From Photorhabdus khanii NC19 (GTDB lineage: Bacteria; Pseudomonadota; Gammaproteobacteria; Enterobacterales; Enterobacteriaceae), in the NCBI RefSeq assembly GCF_000517265.1, contig NZ_AYSJ01000017.1:308196-372195 (forward strand): DNA of 64,000 nucleotides. Direction: 5' to 3'. Below, piece by piece: positions 31,931 through 41,855 of this stretch. The notes beneath the pieces were generated by a model. It was not told the origin of the DNA. It did not search any database and saw only the letters and a list, made by a program, of their open reading frames with translations. The first letter of the stretch is position 1; each line of letters starts with the position of its first letter. Made by a program: the position numbers and the translations under genes.

Positions 31931-31985
31931 TAAAACTTTGCTTGTCAGGCATTGATAAGCATCATCGTATTTGAGAGGGAAAATA

Positions 31986-32567
31986 GTGCGACTCTGTGAC
32001 CGTGACATTATTAAATGGCTTGATGAAGGTAAATTGGTCATTTCTCCACGTCCGCCGATTGAACGAATTAACGGGGCAACGGCTGATGTGCGCCTTGGAA
32101 ATCAGTTTCGTGTTTTCCGTGGTCATACTGCCGCGTATATTGATTTGAGTGGCCCAAAAGATGAAGTCAGTGCTGCTCTTGATCGTGTGATGAGCGATGA
32201 AATTATCCTGCCTGACGATGAGGTTTTTTTCCTCCACCCTGGAGAGTTGGCACTGGCTGTCACTCTGGAATCCGTCACGTTGCCTGATGATTTGGTGGGC
32301 TGGCTTGACGGACGCTCTTCTCTTGCCCGTCTTGGATTGATGGTGCATGTGACGGCGCACCGCATCGATCCGGGCTGGCATGGTCAGATTGTTCTCGAAT
32401 TCTATAATTCTGGTAAATTGCCTCTGGCGTTGCGTCCGGGTATGGTGATCGGTGCTTTGAGTTTTGAACCGTTATCTGGCCCGGCTGATCGTCCATATAA
32501 TCGTCGTCAAGATGCAAAATATAAAAATCAGCAAGGTGCGGTGAGTAGCCGTATTGATGAAGATTAA
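31986..32567 (+). CDS. dcd: dCTP deaminase
   Basis: Deaminates dCTP to dUTP, the main source of dUMP for thymidylate in enteric bacteria. The 193-residue product is nearly identical to E. coli Dcd, with [12 protein letters not shown], the catalytic region [23 protein letters not shown] and the C-terminal lid [11 protein letters not shown]. The start is a GTG at 31986 with a GAGAGGGAAA ribosome site, which yields the E. coli N-terminus MRLCDRDI. Confidence 0.96.
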   Translation: MRLCDRDIIKWLDEGKLVISPRPPIERINGATADVRLGNQFRVFRGHTAAYIDLSGPKDEVSAALDRVMSDEIILPDDEVFFLHPGELALAVTLESVTLPDDLVGWLDGRSSLARLGLMVHVTAHRIDPGWHGQIVLEFYNSGKLPLALRPGMVIGALSFEPLSGPADRPYNRRQDAKYKNQQGAVSSRIDED

Positions 32568-32621
32568 TGTTTTTATCGGCTACTGAGTCGCATTTACCGC
32601 TTTAATAAAGCTGAGGAAGTC

Positions 32622-34469
32622 ATGAAAAGATTACTGACGGCACTGGTTATTTTACTGGTCGTGATTATTACCGGTTTAGCGGCATTAGTCATGTTAGTGA
32701 ACCCGAATGACTTTCGTGCTTATATGGTTAAGCAGGTGCAAAAAAAGAGTGGCTATCAGCTTGTTCTGCAAGACGGTATGCGTTGGCATGTTTGGCCAAA
32801 ACTCAGCATTATTACCGGGCGTATGTCATTGACTGCACCGGGAGCGGCGCAACCGGCAGTGACGGCAGAAAATATGCGCCTGGATGTGGAGTTGTGGCCA
32901 CTTCTTTCTCATCAGCTTGCAGTTAAAGAGGTGATGTTAAAGGGGGCGGTGTTGCGATTAACCCCGGAAAGCAAAGTTCAGGAAAAAGAGAATGCCCCTG
33001 TTGCACCGAAAGGGAATACAGCAAATCCTGTCGCCAAAGGGGAACGCTGGAAACTTGATATTGCCAGAATTAAAGTCGCTGACAGTTTACTTATCTGGCA
33101 AAGAGATGATCACGCTCAGTTGAATGTCCGCGATATTAATCTGCTAATGAAACGGGGGGATCAAAACCATATCAGTGTGGAATTGAGCAGTAAGGTCAGT
33201 AAGAATCAGCAAGAACTGGCTTTTAATCTTAATGCAAATGTAGACATTTCGGGTTATCCATATCGTGTTGCCGGTAATATTGATGCTTTCGATTATCAGC
33301 TTCAGGGGGTAGGTATACCCACGGGAGGGATTAGTGGTTCGGGAAAAGTGAATGCTGTTTATCGGGAAAAAACGACAGATGAACCACAAACAATCTCTCT
33401 ACAGGCTCTGAGTTTCACGGCTAATGAGAGTGAGCTGCATGGCAGTATAAAGGCAATATTAGGTGCTCACCCTGATTATCAGATAAATTTATCTTCCCAA
33501 AAATTGAATTTAGATAATCTGGTGGGATGGGATTTGCTTCCTGAAGATAGTTCAGAAGCTAAACGCCATTACCGGATAGAGAATAGTTCAGCTAAACCGG
33601 TGATTGCGGTTTCGAGCTCAGTGCAGCCTGATTACAGCGCTGCATTTCTGAATGATTTTAATGCCAGTGTTACTGTTAATGCGAACAAATTTATTTATCG
33701 GGGAATGGAGATCGATGACCTGATATTCAAAGCAGCGAGTAATGATGGTATTGCCGAAATTTCTGTTCTGAGTGGGAAATTATTTGGCGGTCATTTCTCT
33801 ATTCCAACCATTCTGGATGCAACAGGTAATCAACTTAAATTACATATCAAGCCCTTACTGCAAGATATAGAACTGGAACCAATACTCAAAGCATTTTCTT
33901 TACCACAGGCATTTAGTGGTAAATTCAATCTGAATGGCGATCTTTCTGGTAAAGGATATGATGGTTATGCTATTGCGCATATTTGGCATGGTGATCTTAA
34001 TTTCAGTTTAGTTAATGCCAAAATGCATGGATTGAATATCTCCCAATTGATCCAGCAATCCGTTGCCCGTGCAACGAATAAAGTGAATATCCCTGATGAT
34101 ATGGGTAACTTTACCCGTGCCAAAAGGCTTGATATTAAAGCAGTACTTAATCGGGGTGATGTAAAAATCAGTCAGCTTCATGCCGTATCCGAGCTGTTAA
34201 ATATTGACGGTCAGGGTGAGGCCAACCTGCTTAAACAAGATGTTGATGTCGCTTTAAAAGTGCAGGTAACTCAAGGATGGGATGCAGATGATGAATGGGT
34301 GCGCCGTTTGAGCAAACTGAAAGTACCGCTGCGGCTTTATGGTAGTTGGAGCAATCTGAAATACAACCTTGATATTGAGCAATTGCTGCGTAATGAGCTG
34401 GAGAATAAAGCAAAACAGATCATCAATGATTGGGGTATCCGTAATAGTAACAACAAAGAACATCAGTAG
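32622..34469 (+). CDS. asmA: AsmA-family outer-membrane assembly protein
   Basis: A 615-residue inner-membrane-anchored periplasmic protein of the AsmA family. It starts with a single membrane helix (LLTALVILLVVIITGLAALV) followed by long repetitive beta-grooves typical of bridge-like lipid transfer proteins; E. coli AsmA affects lipopolysaccharide levels and OMP assembly. Conserved features include LVLQDGMRWHVWPKL and the AsmA C-terminal domain with GNFTRAKRLDIKAVLNRGD. It follows dcd after 54 bp with a GAGGAAG ribosome site and ends at a hairpin facing yegH. Confidence 0.93.
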   Translation: MKRLLTALVILLVVIITGLAALVMLVNPNDFRAYMVKQVQKKSGYQLVLQDGMRWHVWPKLSIITGRMSLTAPGAAQPAVTAENMRLDVELWPLLSHQLAVKEVMLKGAVLRLTPESKVQEKENAPVAPKGNTANPVAKGERWKLDIARIKVADSLLIWQRDDHAQLNVRDINLLMKRGDQNHISVELSSKVSKNQQELAFNLNANVDISGYPYRVAGNIDAFDYQLQGVGIPTGGISGSGKVNAVYREKTTDEPQTISLQALSFTANESELHGSIKAILGAHPDYQINLSSQKLNLDNLVGWDLLPEDSSEAKRHYRIENSSAKPVIAVSSSVQPDYSAAFLNDFNASVTVNANKFIYRGMEIDDLIFKAASNDGIAEISVLSGKLFGGHFSIPTILDATGNQLKLHIKPLLQDIELEPILKAFSLPQAFSGKFNLNGDLSGKGYDGYAIAHIWHGDLNFSLVNAKMHGLNISQLIQQSVARATNKVNIPDDMGNFTRAKRLDIKAVLNRGDVKISQLHAVSELLNIDGQGEANLLKQDVDVALKVQVTQGWDADDEWVRRLSKLKVPLRLYGSWSNLKYNLDIEQLLRNELENKAKQIINDWGIRNSNNKEHQ

Positions 34470-34492
34470 ATTAGAAACTTACCTGATGTGCC

Positions 34493-34526
34493 AGCCCGGT
34501 GCAGCCTTAATTAGCTGACCGGGGCT
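34493..34526. terminator. hairpin between asmA and yegH
   Basis: Stem AGCCCGGT/ACCGGGGCT with a 17-nt loop, followed on the plus strand by TTATCTTG, between two convergent genes. Likely asmA terminator, possibly also used by yegH. Confidence 0.65.
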
Positions 34527-34578
34527 TTATCTTGTTTCCAGAGGGAAATAAGCACTCAGTGATCAACACCGCACTGAG

Positions 34579-36150
34579 TTATTCTTTATTCTCTTCTTCT
34601 GAAACCAATGGCGTAATTTTTACCTTATTAATTCGGTGACTAGTGACTTCCAGTGGTTCAAATAGATAATTATCAATCTGCAATTGTTCACCTTGCTGTG
34701 GAATATGTTGTGAATGTTCCATCAATAAACCTGCTAAGGTTTGATATTCACGCTTCTCATCCAGTTGCAAAGGAACATAAAGGATCAAATCATCCAGCGG
34801 CATATAACCATTGGCAATCCAGCAGCCATTTTCAGTCGCTTGAATGTCATGACGGGCATCAGTTTCTTCGCCATCTACCGGCAGATTACCCGCGATAGTT
34901 TCCATGACATCGGTCAGAGTAACAACACCTTCCACAGAACCAAATTCATCGACGACAAATGCGAAGTGAGTCTGCGCCTGGCGGAACTGCTCCAATGCCT
35001 GAAGCAGTGAGAGCTGCTCAGGGAAAATCAACGGTTGTTTTATCAACGAATGCAAATCAAAAGGCTGTTGGTTGAGTTGTTGATTCAGTAAATCAATAAC
35101 ATGGACAACACCTAATGGTTCGTCACTGATATTTTCATCTGTCACGACAATACGTGTGTGAGGGCTTTTACTCAGTATTTGCGTCAGATTTTCTGCCGGT
35201 GCATTGATATCAAGGTATTCCACGTCGTGGCGTGAGGTCATGATACTGTTGACGTTACGCTGCGCCATGCCCAGAACTCTGGCAATCATTTGGCGTTCTT
35301 GTGGATCAAACACTTCCTGATTATCAGAAATTAGATTAGATGTATGGTTATCCAATTCTGCCTTTTCATGTTTGCCACTGAGGATACGCAAAACGGCCTC
35401 CGCTGTTCTTTCACGCAGTGATCGGGAAGCAGTAAGAAATCTGCGGCGGTTAAACTGAGCGAATTGATTCAGGGATTCAATCATAATTGAGAAGCCGATA
35501 GCGGCGTACAAGTAACCTTTTGGTATGTGATAACCAAAACCTTCGGCGACCAGACTGAAACCGATCATCAGCAAGAAGCTCAGACAGAGAATAACGATGG
35601 TTGGATGAGCATTGACGAAGGTTGTTAATGGCTTACTTGCCAGTATCATCAGGAACATCGCGATGGTTACTGCTGCGATCATGATACCGATGTTATCAAC
35701 TATACCGACAGCAGTAATCACTGAGTCCAGAGAGAAGACGGCATCAAGGACAATTATCTGTGCGACAACTGTCCAAAATTTAGACGTTTTGCGTTGTTGC
35801 CCTGAGTGTGCATCCTTGCCTTCCAGTCGCTCGTTTAGCTCCATCGTCGCTTTGAATAATAAGAAAAGGCCACCTACCAACATAATCAAGTCACGGGCAC
35901 TGAATGGATGTTCCCAGAGCGTAATTAATGGATTAGTTAACGTTATCAGCCAGGAGAGACTAAAAAGCAACACGACACGCATCAGTAGTGCACAAGTCAA
36001 CCCTGTGATACGCGCTTTGTCTCTTAGTTTTTCAGGAAGTTTATCTGCCAGAATGGCAATAAAGACCAGATTGTCGATTCCGAGGACAATTTCTAGAACG
36101 ATAAGAGTAACCAGTCCAGCCCATATCGTCGGATCTGCGATCCATTCCAT
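34579..36150 (-). CDS. yegH: TerC/CBS/CorC-domain membrane protein YegH
   Basis: A 523-residue protein with a TerC-type membrane domain (about residues 1-230: [24 protein letters not shown] and [18 protein letters not shown]), a CBS pair (residues about 300-430; [20 protein letters not shown] and [19 protein letters not shown]) and a CorC/HlyC C-terminal domain. It matches E. coli YegH along its length; the cellular role, perhaps metal-related, is not established. In E. coli yegH is followed by the colanic acid genes; here the upstream neighbour is gnd. Confidence 0.94.
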   Translation of the reverse strand: MEWIADPTIWAGLVTLIVLEIVLGIDNLVFIAILADKLPEKLRDKARITGLTCALLMRVVLLFSLSWLITLTNPLITLWEHPFSARDLIMLVGGLFLLFKATMELNERLEGKDAHSGQQRKTSKFWTVVAQIIVLDAVFSLDSVITAVGIVDNIGIMIAAVTIAMFLMILASKPLTTFVNAHPTIVILCLSFLLMIGFSLVAEGFGYHIPKGYLYAAIGFSIMIESLNQFAQFNRRRFLTASRSLRERTAEAVLRILSGKHEKAELDNHTSNLISDNQEVFDPQERQMIARVLGMAQRNVNSIMTSRHDVEYLDINAPAENLTQILSKSPHTRIVVTDENISDEPLGVVHVIDLLNQQLNQQPFDLHSLIKQPLIFPEQLSLLQALEQFRQAQTHFAFVVDEFGSVEGVVTLTDVMETIAGNLPVDGEETDARHDIQATENGCWIANGYMPLDDLILYVPLQLDEKREYQTLAGLLMEHSQHIPQQGEQLQIDNYLFEPLEVTSHRINKVKITPLVSEEENKE

Positions 36151-36317
36151 ACAGTTTGTTTTACCTTTTAATATGACGGCTCATGCCGAATAATGAATAA
36201 TGGGCATTGACTCATCAAATTTCAATAGTTGATTTTTCATCTGAGGAAGTTTTTTTTAAAAAATAAGTTATGGCGGTATTGATAGCAGCAATAACTATCC
36301 ACTGAGCCTAATCCTGA

Positions 36318-36339
36318 GTTAACATGTGATCACATTAAC
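36318..36339. promoter_or_regulatory. palindrome upstream of gnd
   Basis: GTTAACATGTGATCACATTAAC is a near-perfect dyad centred on TGATCA, with arms GTTAA and TTAAC. It lies 57-79 bp before the gnd ATG. The zero spacing of TGTGA and TCACA rules out a standard CRP site; the binding protein is unknown. Confidence 0.6.
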
Positions 36340-36342
36340 AAA

Positions 36343-36370
36343 TTGCATACTAATGATAATTAGTGTGCAA
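36343..36370. promoter_or_regulatory. second inverted repeat upstream of gnd
   Basis: TTGCATACTAAT at 36343-36354 and ATTAGTGTGCAA at 36359-36370 form a 12-bp dyad with one mismatch and a 4-nt spacer, ending 26 bp before the gnd ATG. It could be an operator overlapping the promoter or an mRNA leader hairpin. Confidence 0.6.
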
Positions 36371-36396
36371 GTATTATCATCAGACAGGAGTTATTC

Positions 36397-37803
36397 ATGT
36401 CCAAGCAGCAGATTGGTGTTGTCGGTATGGCGGTGATGGGGCGTAACCTGGCACTGAATATTGAAAGCCGTGGTTATTCCGTATCTATATTTAATCGTTC
36501 AAGTGATAAAACTGACGAAGTGATTGCCGAAAATCCAGGGAAAAAATTAGTCCCAAGCTACACTATCGAAGAATTTGTCGATTCACTGGAAAAACCGCGC
36601 CGTATTCTGCTTATGGTTAAGGCTGGCGAAGCAACCGATAAAACTATCGCTTCACTGACTCCGCATCTGGATAAAGGTGACATTTTGATTGATGGTGGTA
36701 ATACCTATTTTCAGGATACTATCCGCCGTAACCGGGAGCTTTCTGCTCAAGGCTTTAATTTTATCGGTACAGGCGTTTCCGGTGGTGAAGAGGGTGCATT
36801 GAAGGGGCCATCGATCATGCCGGGTGGTCAGAAAGAGGCGTATGAGTTGGTTGCGCCAATTCTGCAAGAGATCGCGGCTAAAGCTGAAGGTGAACCTTGT
36901 GTGGCATATATTGGCCCAGATGGTGCCGGTCATTATGTGAAAATGGTTCACAACGGGATTGAATACGGTGACATGCAGCTTATTGCTGAAGCCTATTCCT
37001 TACTGAAAAACGCCTTGAATCTGGGCAATGAAGAGCTATCCGAGATTTTCACTGATTGGAATAATGGTGAACTGAGTAGCTATTTGATTGAAATCACGGC
37101 TGATATTTTCCGTAAGAAAGATGAAGCAGGTCAATATTTGGTTGATGTGATTTTGGACGAAGCAGCAAACAAAGGGACCGGTAAGTGGACCAGCCAGAGC
37201 TCTCTCGATTTGGGTATTCCATTGACACTGATCACTGAATCTGTATTTGCACGTTATCTCTCTTCTCTGAAAGATCAGCGAGTTGCCGCCGCTAAAGTTT
37301 TGAGTGGGCCGCAAGCACAGCCATTTAAAGGTGATAAAGTTGAATTTGTTGAGAAAGTGCGCCGTGCACTTTATTTGGGTAAAATTGTTTCATATGCTCA
37401 GGGCTTTCAGCAATTAAAAGCGGTATCTGATGAATATCAATGGAACCTGAATTACGGTGAGATTGCTGGAATTTTCCGCGCCGGTTGCATCATTCGCGCT
37501 CAATTTCTGCAAAAAATTACTGATGCGTATAACGAAAATGCAGATATTGCTAACCTGTTACTGGCACCTTACTTCAAGAAAATTGCTGATGAATATCAGC
37601 AGGCGTTGCGTGATGTCGTCTCTTATGGTGTGCAGAATGGTATCCCAACACCGACTTTTTCCGCGGCTATTTCTTATTACGACAGTTATCGTTCGGCTGT
37701 ATTACCCGCTAACTTGATTCAGGCACAACGTGACTACTTCGGTGCTCATACTTATAAGCGTACTGATAAAGAGGGTGTTTTCCATACTGAGTGGATGGAG
37801 TAG
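36397..37803 (+). CDS. gnd: 6-phosphogluconate dehydrogenase (NADP+)
   Basis: Oxidatively decarboxylates 6-phosphogluconate to ribulose 5-phosphate in the pentose phosphate pathway. The 468-residue product has the Rossmann loop [15 protein letters not shown], the substrate motif [19 protein letters not shown], catalytic Lys in [16 protein letters not shown], and the C-terminal tail [17 protein letters not shown]. An ACAGGAG ribosome site precedes the ATG. Unlike in E. coli it is not flanked by sugar-nucleotide or O-antigen genes. Confidence 0.98.
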   Translation: MSKQQIGVVGMAVMGRNLALNIESRGYSVSIFNRSSDKTDEVIAENPGKKLVPSYTIEEFVDSLEKPRRILLMVKAGEATDKTIASLTPHLDKGDILIDGGNTYFQDTIRRNRELSAQGFNFIGTGVSGGEEGALKGPSIMPGGQKEAYELVAPILQEIAAKAEGEPCVAYIGPDGAGHYVKMVHNGIEYGDMQLIAEAYSLLKNALNLGNEELSEIFTDWNNGELSSYLIEITADIFRKKDEAGQYLVDVILDEAANKGTGKWTSQSSLDLGIPLTLITESVFARYLSSLKDQRVAAAKVLSGPQAQPFKGDKVEFVEKVRRALYLGKIVSYAQGFQQLKAVSDEYQWNLNYGEIAGIFRAGCIIRAQFLQKITDAYNENADIANLLLAPYFKKIADEYQQALRDVVSYGVQNGIPTPTFSAAISYYDSYRSAVLPANLIQAQRDYFGAHTYKRTDKEGVFHTEWME

Positions 37804-37886
37804 ATCCTGTTATTTCCGCTTGACCAGGAGAGTGAAGTGCTTGTATCAGGTATGATGTAGTTAGCTTTCGCGATAATTCTGGAATG

Positions 37887-37924
37887 CGCCGTTGCGGTTT
37901 TTTAACTGGTGTGCCGCAACGGCG
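37887..37924. terminator. hairpin overlapping the end of the 110-residue gene
   Basis: Perfect 11-bp stem CGCCGTTGCGG/CCGCAACGGCG. The stop codon of the minus-strand gene (37902-37904) falls in its loop, so the 5' arm on that strand is coding. It shares the core CCGTTGCGG/CCGCAACGG with the hairpin after the paralogous gene at 38453. It could act as a terminator for gnd or for the minus-strand gene, but no clean T run follows on either side. Confidence 0.55.
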
Positions 37925-38234
37925 TGGCTCTAATAATGTGAAAATCAAAACGGTTATTTCCTGCATGAACCAGTTTCAGATTCTTAGGAAAATTGAGACC
38001 TTCATCAGTGATCGCAACGCCATGTGCATCATAAGAAAAATAGAATGATCCGTTGCCAATATATTCTCTGGTGTTGGTGTTTCTTACGTATATTGAAGTG
38101 ACTATCTCTTTCTGCATAAGTAGTTCATCAACGACAGCATAATTATCATCAGTTATCGTGTTAACCTCGACTTTTTCCTGCTTTTCTCCGTTAAATATCT
38201 TAACGGTCATAGAAAATTTTACATCTGATGTCAT
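37902..38234 (-). CDS. 110-residue paralogue of the adjacent crystallin-like protein's C-terminal domain
   Basis: Function unknown. Nearly the whole protein aligns with the last 100 residues of the 206-residue neighbour: TDDNYAVV, VTSIYVRNTNT, YIGNGSFYF, NFPKNLKLV and AGNNRFDFHII all recur. It has no signal peptide, no cysteines and the character of a small beta-rich soluble domain. The N-terminal crystallin-like half of the neighbour is absent. The ribosome site (GATGAGTAG) is weaker than that of the neighbour. The last eight residues, encoded in a hairpin arm, have no counterpart. It looks like a partial tandem duplicate that remained open. Confidence 0.75.
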   Translation of the reverse strand: MTSDVKFSMTVKIFNGEKQEKVEVNTITDDNYAVVDELLMQKEIVTSIYVRNTNTREYIGNGSFYFSYDAHGVAITDEGLNFPKNLKLVHAGNNRFDFHIIRATPLRHTS

Positions 38235-38452
38235 TTTTTCTACTCATCTTGGTGTTTTGAGTAAATATTATCGAATTATTTTACATTAATAATATTACGA
38301 AAATACCTATAAATAGATATATGGCAGTAGAATGGTTGGATTTGTTGATAATTCATAAGAGAATCGTTAGATAAATATTTTTCTGAATGGAAATAGAGTT
38401 CTTAATTATCGCTAATATGGCTGAGTCTCATGTCTTTTTAAAAAATTACAAT
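38235..38452. other. AT-rich spacer between the tandem paralogues
   Basis: About 220 bp without an ORF. It holds the upstream region of the 110-residue gene on the minus strand; no further structure recognised. Confidence 0.4.
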
Positions 38453-38490
38453 ACACCGTTGCGGTTGTTAATAATAATCCGCAACGGTGT
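38453..38490 (-). terminator. terminator after the 206-residue crystallin-like gene
   Basis: Perfect 12-bp stem ACACCGTTGCGG/CCGCAACGGTGT with a 14-nt loop, followed on the minus strand by ATTGTAATTTTTTAAAAAG. Position and T run support termination of the gene that ends at 38557. Confidence 0.8.
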
Positions 38491-38556
38491 TACTTAAATT
38501 TTCAGAACGTAGCCTTTCTGGAAACAAGAGTTAATTATTGTTACATCATACCCGGA

Positions 38557-39177
38557 TTAGAACGAAAAGTCGGTACTGATGATATGAATATCAAAACGGT
38601 TATTACCTGCGTTGACTATTCTCAGATTTTTAGGGAAATTAGCCTTCTCATCAATAGTAACAACACCATTTGAATCACGATGAAAATAGAATGATCCGTT
38701 ATTAATGTATACTCCAGTGCTGGTATTCCTTATCGCAATAGCAGTGACTAACTCTATATTATATGGGAGTATGCCAACGAGCGCATAATCATCATCAGTC
38801 GTCGTTTCAACTGGTCCTACACAGACTGTGTTTGTGAACATGGAGAATCTTATACCTGAATTGGTGTCATCAATGACTCTTAATGCAACCAGGCATGTAT
38901 CTTTTGGTGCGACTTTAAATTTAGATAATCCTTTAATTTCTCTATCAATATCGGGATGATCATATTCCCATTCACGATAGCGTTGGCCTGGTTCGCAATT
39001 ACTATAATGACGCCACGCATAGACTTTTGATAGCGTTCCAATTTTCACTGAACGATATCTATCGTTGAGATCATAAGGCAGTGGAATAATGCTATCATTT
39101 TCTGGATAATGATGCCCTTCGCCTAGAAAGTATTTTCTATCGAAAAAAGTTGCACCTGTAACTAATTTATTAGTCAT
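38557..39177 (-). CDS. two-domain protein with beta/gamma-crystallin-like N-terminus
   Basis: A 206-residue soluble protein of unknown function. Residues 1-90 (ATFFDRKYFLGEGHHYPE ... NDRYRSVKIG) have the pattern of a beta/gamma-crystallin motif: an aromatic-rich first strand, a G-x-G-x-x-Y corner and an S-V-K-I strand preceding a Trp/Tyr-rich second motif (KVYAWRHYSN). Residues 95-206 form a second domain that is shared with the 110-residue neighbour and ends NNRFDIHIIS. A strong TAAGGAG ribosome site and a terminator mark it as an independent, well-expressed unit. Assignment of the crystallin fold is by pattern only. AT-rich surroundings suggest an accessory gene. Confidence 0.7.
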   Translation of the reverse strand: MTNKLVTGATFFDRKYFLGEGHHYPENDSIIPLPYDLNDRYRSVKIGTLSKVYAWRHYSNCEPGQRYREWEYDHPDIDREIKGLSKFKVAPKDTCLVALRVIDDTNSGIRFSMFTNTVCVGPVETTTDDDYALVGILPYNIELVTAIAIRNTSTGVYINNGSFYFHRDSNGVVTIDEKANFPKNLRIVNAGNNRFDIHIISTDFSF

Positions 39178-39759
39178 ATTCTTTACTCCTTAAAAACTTA
39201 TTTTGGAAAAATGTAATCTTTCTTTCTGAAAGCGGATTTAGAATACAATGAGTATGGGGTTTTTGTATTTAATAAAATATAATGAACAGATATATTAAAT
39301 TGTTGCCAATATAACGCTAATATAATTGACATGTCATTTTGTGGCCGATGTTCGAAATAAAGATTCTGAAATTAAAATAATTGAAAATTCCTATCAAGAA
39401 ACACCCTTGTTTGGGTAGTGAATTATCCCATAGTGTAATTGATGACTTTTTGTATATGACTAAACAGTGAATAATTAGATATTCATGGTATTTGATAATT
39501 ATATCTGCTTGTTTAATGTTTATATAATGTAGCAATAGCGATAATTTCGTCTAATAATATGAGTTTGCGGGAGGGGATAGTTACTGATTTAAATAAAAAT
39601 TCTTTAAATATTATCTTAAATAGCCTATTTCTATAGACTATTTAATTAATTTTTCGTTATTGAATTGAGAGTTGTTTGTTTACCTCAAGTTAGCAATGAA
39701 ATTTATTCATGACATCTCTTCAATCTGCCTATTATCACTTTAATTTTCTGCAATTGTAT
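39178..39759. other. AT-rich intergenic region
   Basis: About 580 bp between the crystallin-like gene and yeaK. A 72-codon frame on the minus strand starts only with TTG, lacks a ribosome site and has no family resemblance, so it is not called. No RNA or repeat recognised. Confidence 0.45.
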
Positions 39760-40251
39760 TTATTTGGTCCGCCGAAAGTTTACCAGTTCAGGTTGCGCAA
39801 TCCGGTGATAATCTTTGGTGTTGAGAATGACAGAGCATTCAAGGCTACCGGCATTAAAAGCCAGTTCATCAAAGCGTTCAAACAATAACGGGTCTGCAAC
39901 CAGCTTTAGATCAGGGTGAAAACTGAAAGGTGGAATTGAGCCGAATACACATTGAGTCAGTTCAGAAACTTCTTTAGGACTTGCCAAGGATGCACGGGTA
40001 CCACCGATCTGTTTTGCCAGTACAGAGAGATCAGCTTGTTGATCCGCAGGGAGTACAGCAAGTACATATTGGCGGAACCCTTCCCCTTTAACATGACAAA
40101 CTAATCCTTTGGCCCCTTGACCAAGTTGTGTGCCACGGATTTTTGCAACCTCTTCAGAACGTCCAGCGGTTGGATGTTTCATTACTCGATAACGGGCATG
40201 ATTATCATCCAGTAATGCAGTCAGGCGGTTAAATATTTCGTTAGAGGGCAC
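39760..40251 (-). CDS. yeaK: YbaK/YeaK-type aminoacyl-tRNA deacylase
   Basis: Free-standing editing domain of the YbaK/ProXp superfamily. The 163-residue product matches E. coli YeaK closely: IRGTQLGQGAKGLVCHVKG, the VLPADQQADLSVLA segment and VFGSIPPFSFHPDLKLVADP, ending QPELVNFRRT. Family members hydrolyse mischarged aminoacyl-tRNAs; YeaK is reported to act on Ser-tRNA species. The start is a GTG at 40251 with a TAGGAGCTT ribosome site. An ERIC repeat lies directly upstream. Confidence 0.9.
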   Translation of the reverse strand: MPSNEIFNRLTALLDDNHARYRVMKHPTAGRSEEVAKIRGTQLGQGAKGLVCHVKGEGFRQYVLAVLPADQQADLSVLAKQIGGTRASLASPKEVSELTQCVFGSIPPFSFHPDLKLVADPLLFERFDELAFNAGSLECSVILNTKDYHRIAQPELVNFRRTK

Positions 40252-40284
40252 AATAAGCTCCTAAGCAATAGTGTAATGAATTGA

Positions 40285-40414
40285 TATATCCCCTTCATCT
40301 TTCAAGTTGCTGCTTTGTTGGCTGCTTTCACTCACCCCAGTCACAGAGTTATCTATGCTCCTGGGGATTCGTTCACTTGCCGCCGCGCTGCCACTCGAAA
40401 TCTATTAGGTATAT
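40285..40414. repeat. ERIC element, second copy (about 130 bp)
   Basis: Shares with the copy at 15558 the segments ATCTTTCAAGTTG, TTTGTTGGCTGC, the central CTCACCCCAGTCACAGAG and GCTCCTGGGGATTCG, and the end TCTATTAGGTATA. Ends are less exact than in the first copy because of small insertions. It lies between yeaK and the alcohol dehydrogenase gene, in the 418-bp gap otherwise made of AT-rich sequence. Confidence 0.88.
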
Positions 40415-40669
40415 GATCTCTTTCAATTATTGAGTTTATTATATTTATATCAAGACATATTACCAACCAAAAATATTATAAAGTCGGTATTTGAGTAGAT
40501 ATCATCTGATTATATCGAGGTATATGTTTATATTTTTTAAGTAGCATGACTTAAATAGAGCTATTATTTATATTTATTGCAAGAGGATTGTTTATATTTC
40601 CATGAAGTAACTTTTTAAATTTATTATATATTTTTATGTTGAAACTATTTTAATATTAAGGATTTGCTA

Positions 40670-41821
40670 ATGATGACTAAGACTTTTTTTATGCCATCGG
40701 TAAATATGATGGGAGTGGGCTGTCTGATTGAGGCGATAGGTTCGATGAAAGATTACGGTTACAAGAAAGCCTTGATTGTGACTGACCGCATTTTAAATGA
40801 AATTGGAATAGTAGCAAAAGTTCAATCTTTGCTGGCTGATGTGGGTATTGAGAGTGCGGTCTACGATGGTACCCATCCGAATCCGACGACGGTTAACGTT
40901 TCTGAAGGTTTGGATGTTTTGCGTCAGCATAATAGCGATTGCATTATTTCTTTAGGTGGTGGTTCGCCACATGATTGTGCGAAAGCTATTATGCTGCTGG
41001 CAGCTAACGGCGGAGATATTCAAGATTACGTAGGAACTGATCGTTCATCTAAGCCACATTTGCCGTTGATTGCTATTAATACTACTGCGGGAACCGCATC
41101 AGAAATGACGCGTTTCTGTGTCATTACTGATGTGGATAGCCATATTAAAATGGTTATTGCGGATAAAAAGATCACACCTATTATGTCCGTGAACGATCCG
41201 GAATTGATGGTAGGAATGCCGAAAAGTTTAACCGCAGCGACCGGAATGGATGCAATGGCTCATGCGGTTGAAGCCTATGTCTCTGTTGGGGCTAACCCAA
41301 TAACGGATGCTTGTGCATTGAAAGCGATCACTATGATTAGCCAATCTCTGCGTCACGCGGTAGAAGATGGGAGTAACATAAAGGCCCGTGAGAACATGGC
41401 TTATGCACAATTTTTGGCAGGTATGGCGTTTAATAGCGCATTACTCGGATATGTCCATGCAATGTCTCATCAGTTGGGTGGTTCCTATGATTTACCACAC
41501 GGTGTATGTAATGCAGTTTTGTTGCCGCACGTTCAAGAATTCAATGCCAAAGGGTCTGCTAGTCGTTTGAAAGACATTGCGGCTGCGATGGGGGTAGATG
41601 TAAGAGATATGAATGATCAGCAAGGGGCGGCGGCATGTATTGCTGAAATTCGTAAGTTGTCAAAAGATATTGGCATTCCAGCTGGTTTGGCTGAACTGAA
41701 TGTCAAACCAGAAGATCTGCCAATGATGGCAACGAATGCCCTGAAAGATATCTGTTGTTTAACTAATCCAGTTCAGGCTACCCATGAAGAAATCGTTGCA
41801 ATCTTCAAAGCTGCCATGTGA
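40670..41821 (+). CDS. yiaY: iron-containing alcohol dehydrogenase (YiaY-like)
   Basis: A 383-residue group III Fe-dependent alcohol dehydrogenase. It aligns end to end with E. coli Yia[15 protein letters not shown] at the start, [42 protein letters not shown], and metal ligands in [15 protein letters not shown] and [20 protein letters not shown]. It interconverts primary alcohols and aldehydes with NAD. The ATG at 40670 has an AAGGA site; a TTG two codons earlier is less likely. Synteny does not match E. coli yiaY, so the symbol is by similarity only. It converges on the end of the his operon. Confidence 0.85.
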   Translation: MMTKTFFMPSVNMMGVGCLIEAIGSMKDYGYKKALIVTDRILNEIGIVAKVQSLLADVGIESAVYDGTHPNPTTVNVSEGLDVLRQHNSDCIISLGGGSPHDCAKAIMLLAANGGDIQDYVGTDRSSKPHLPLIAINTTAGTASEMTRFCVITDVDSHIKMVIADKKITPIMSVNDPELMVGMPKSLTAATGMDAMAHAVEAYVSVGANPITDACALKAITMISQSLRHAVEDGSNIKARENMAYAQFLAGMAFNSALLGYVHAMSHQLGGSYDLPHGVCNAVLLPHVQEFNAKGSASRLKDIAAAMGVDVRDMNDQQGAAACIAEIRKLSKDIGIPAGLAELNVKPEDLPMMATNALKDICCLTNPVQATHEEIVAIFKAAM

Positions 41822-41855
41822 TTTGTAAACCCTCATCTCGTGTGGACATAGGTAT

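Noticed and set aside
36318-36339. CRP site upstream of gnd
   Set aside because: TGTGA and TCACA half sites are fused without the 6-bp spacer CRP requires, so it is reported only as an unassigned palindrome.
39317-39535. 72-codon minus-strand frame in the gap before yeaK
   Set aside because: Starts only with TTG, no ribosome site, AT-driven composition rich in Ile, Tyr and Asn.
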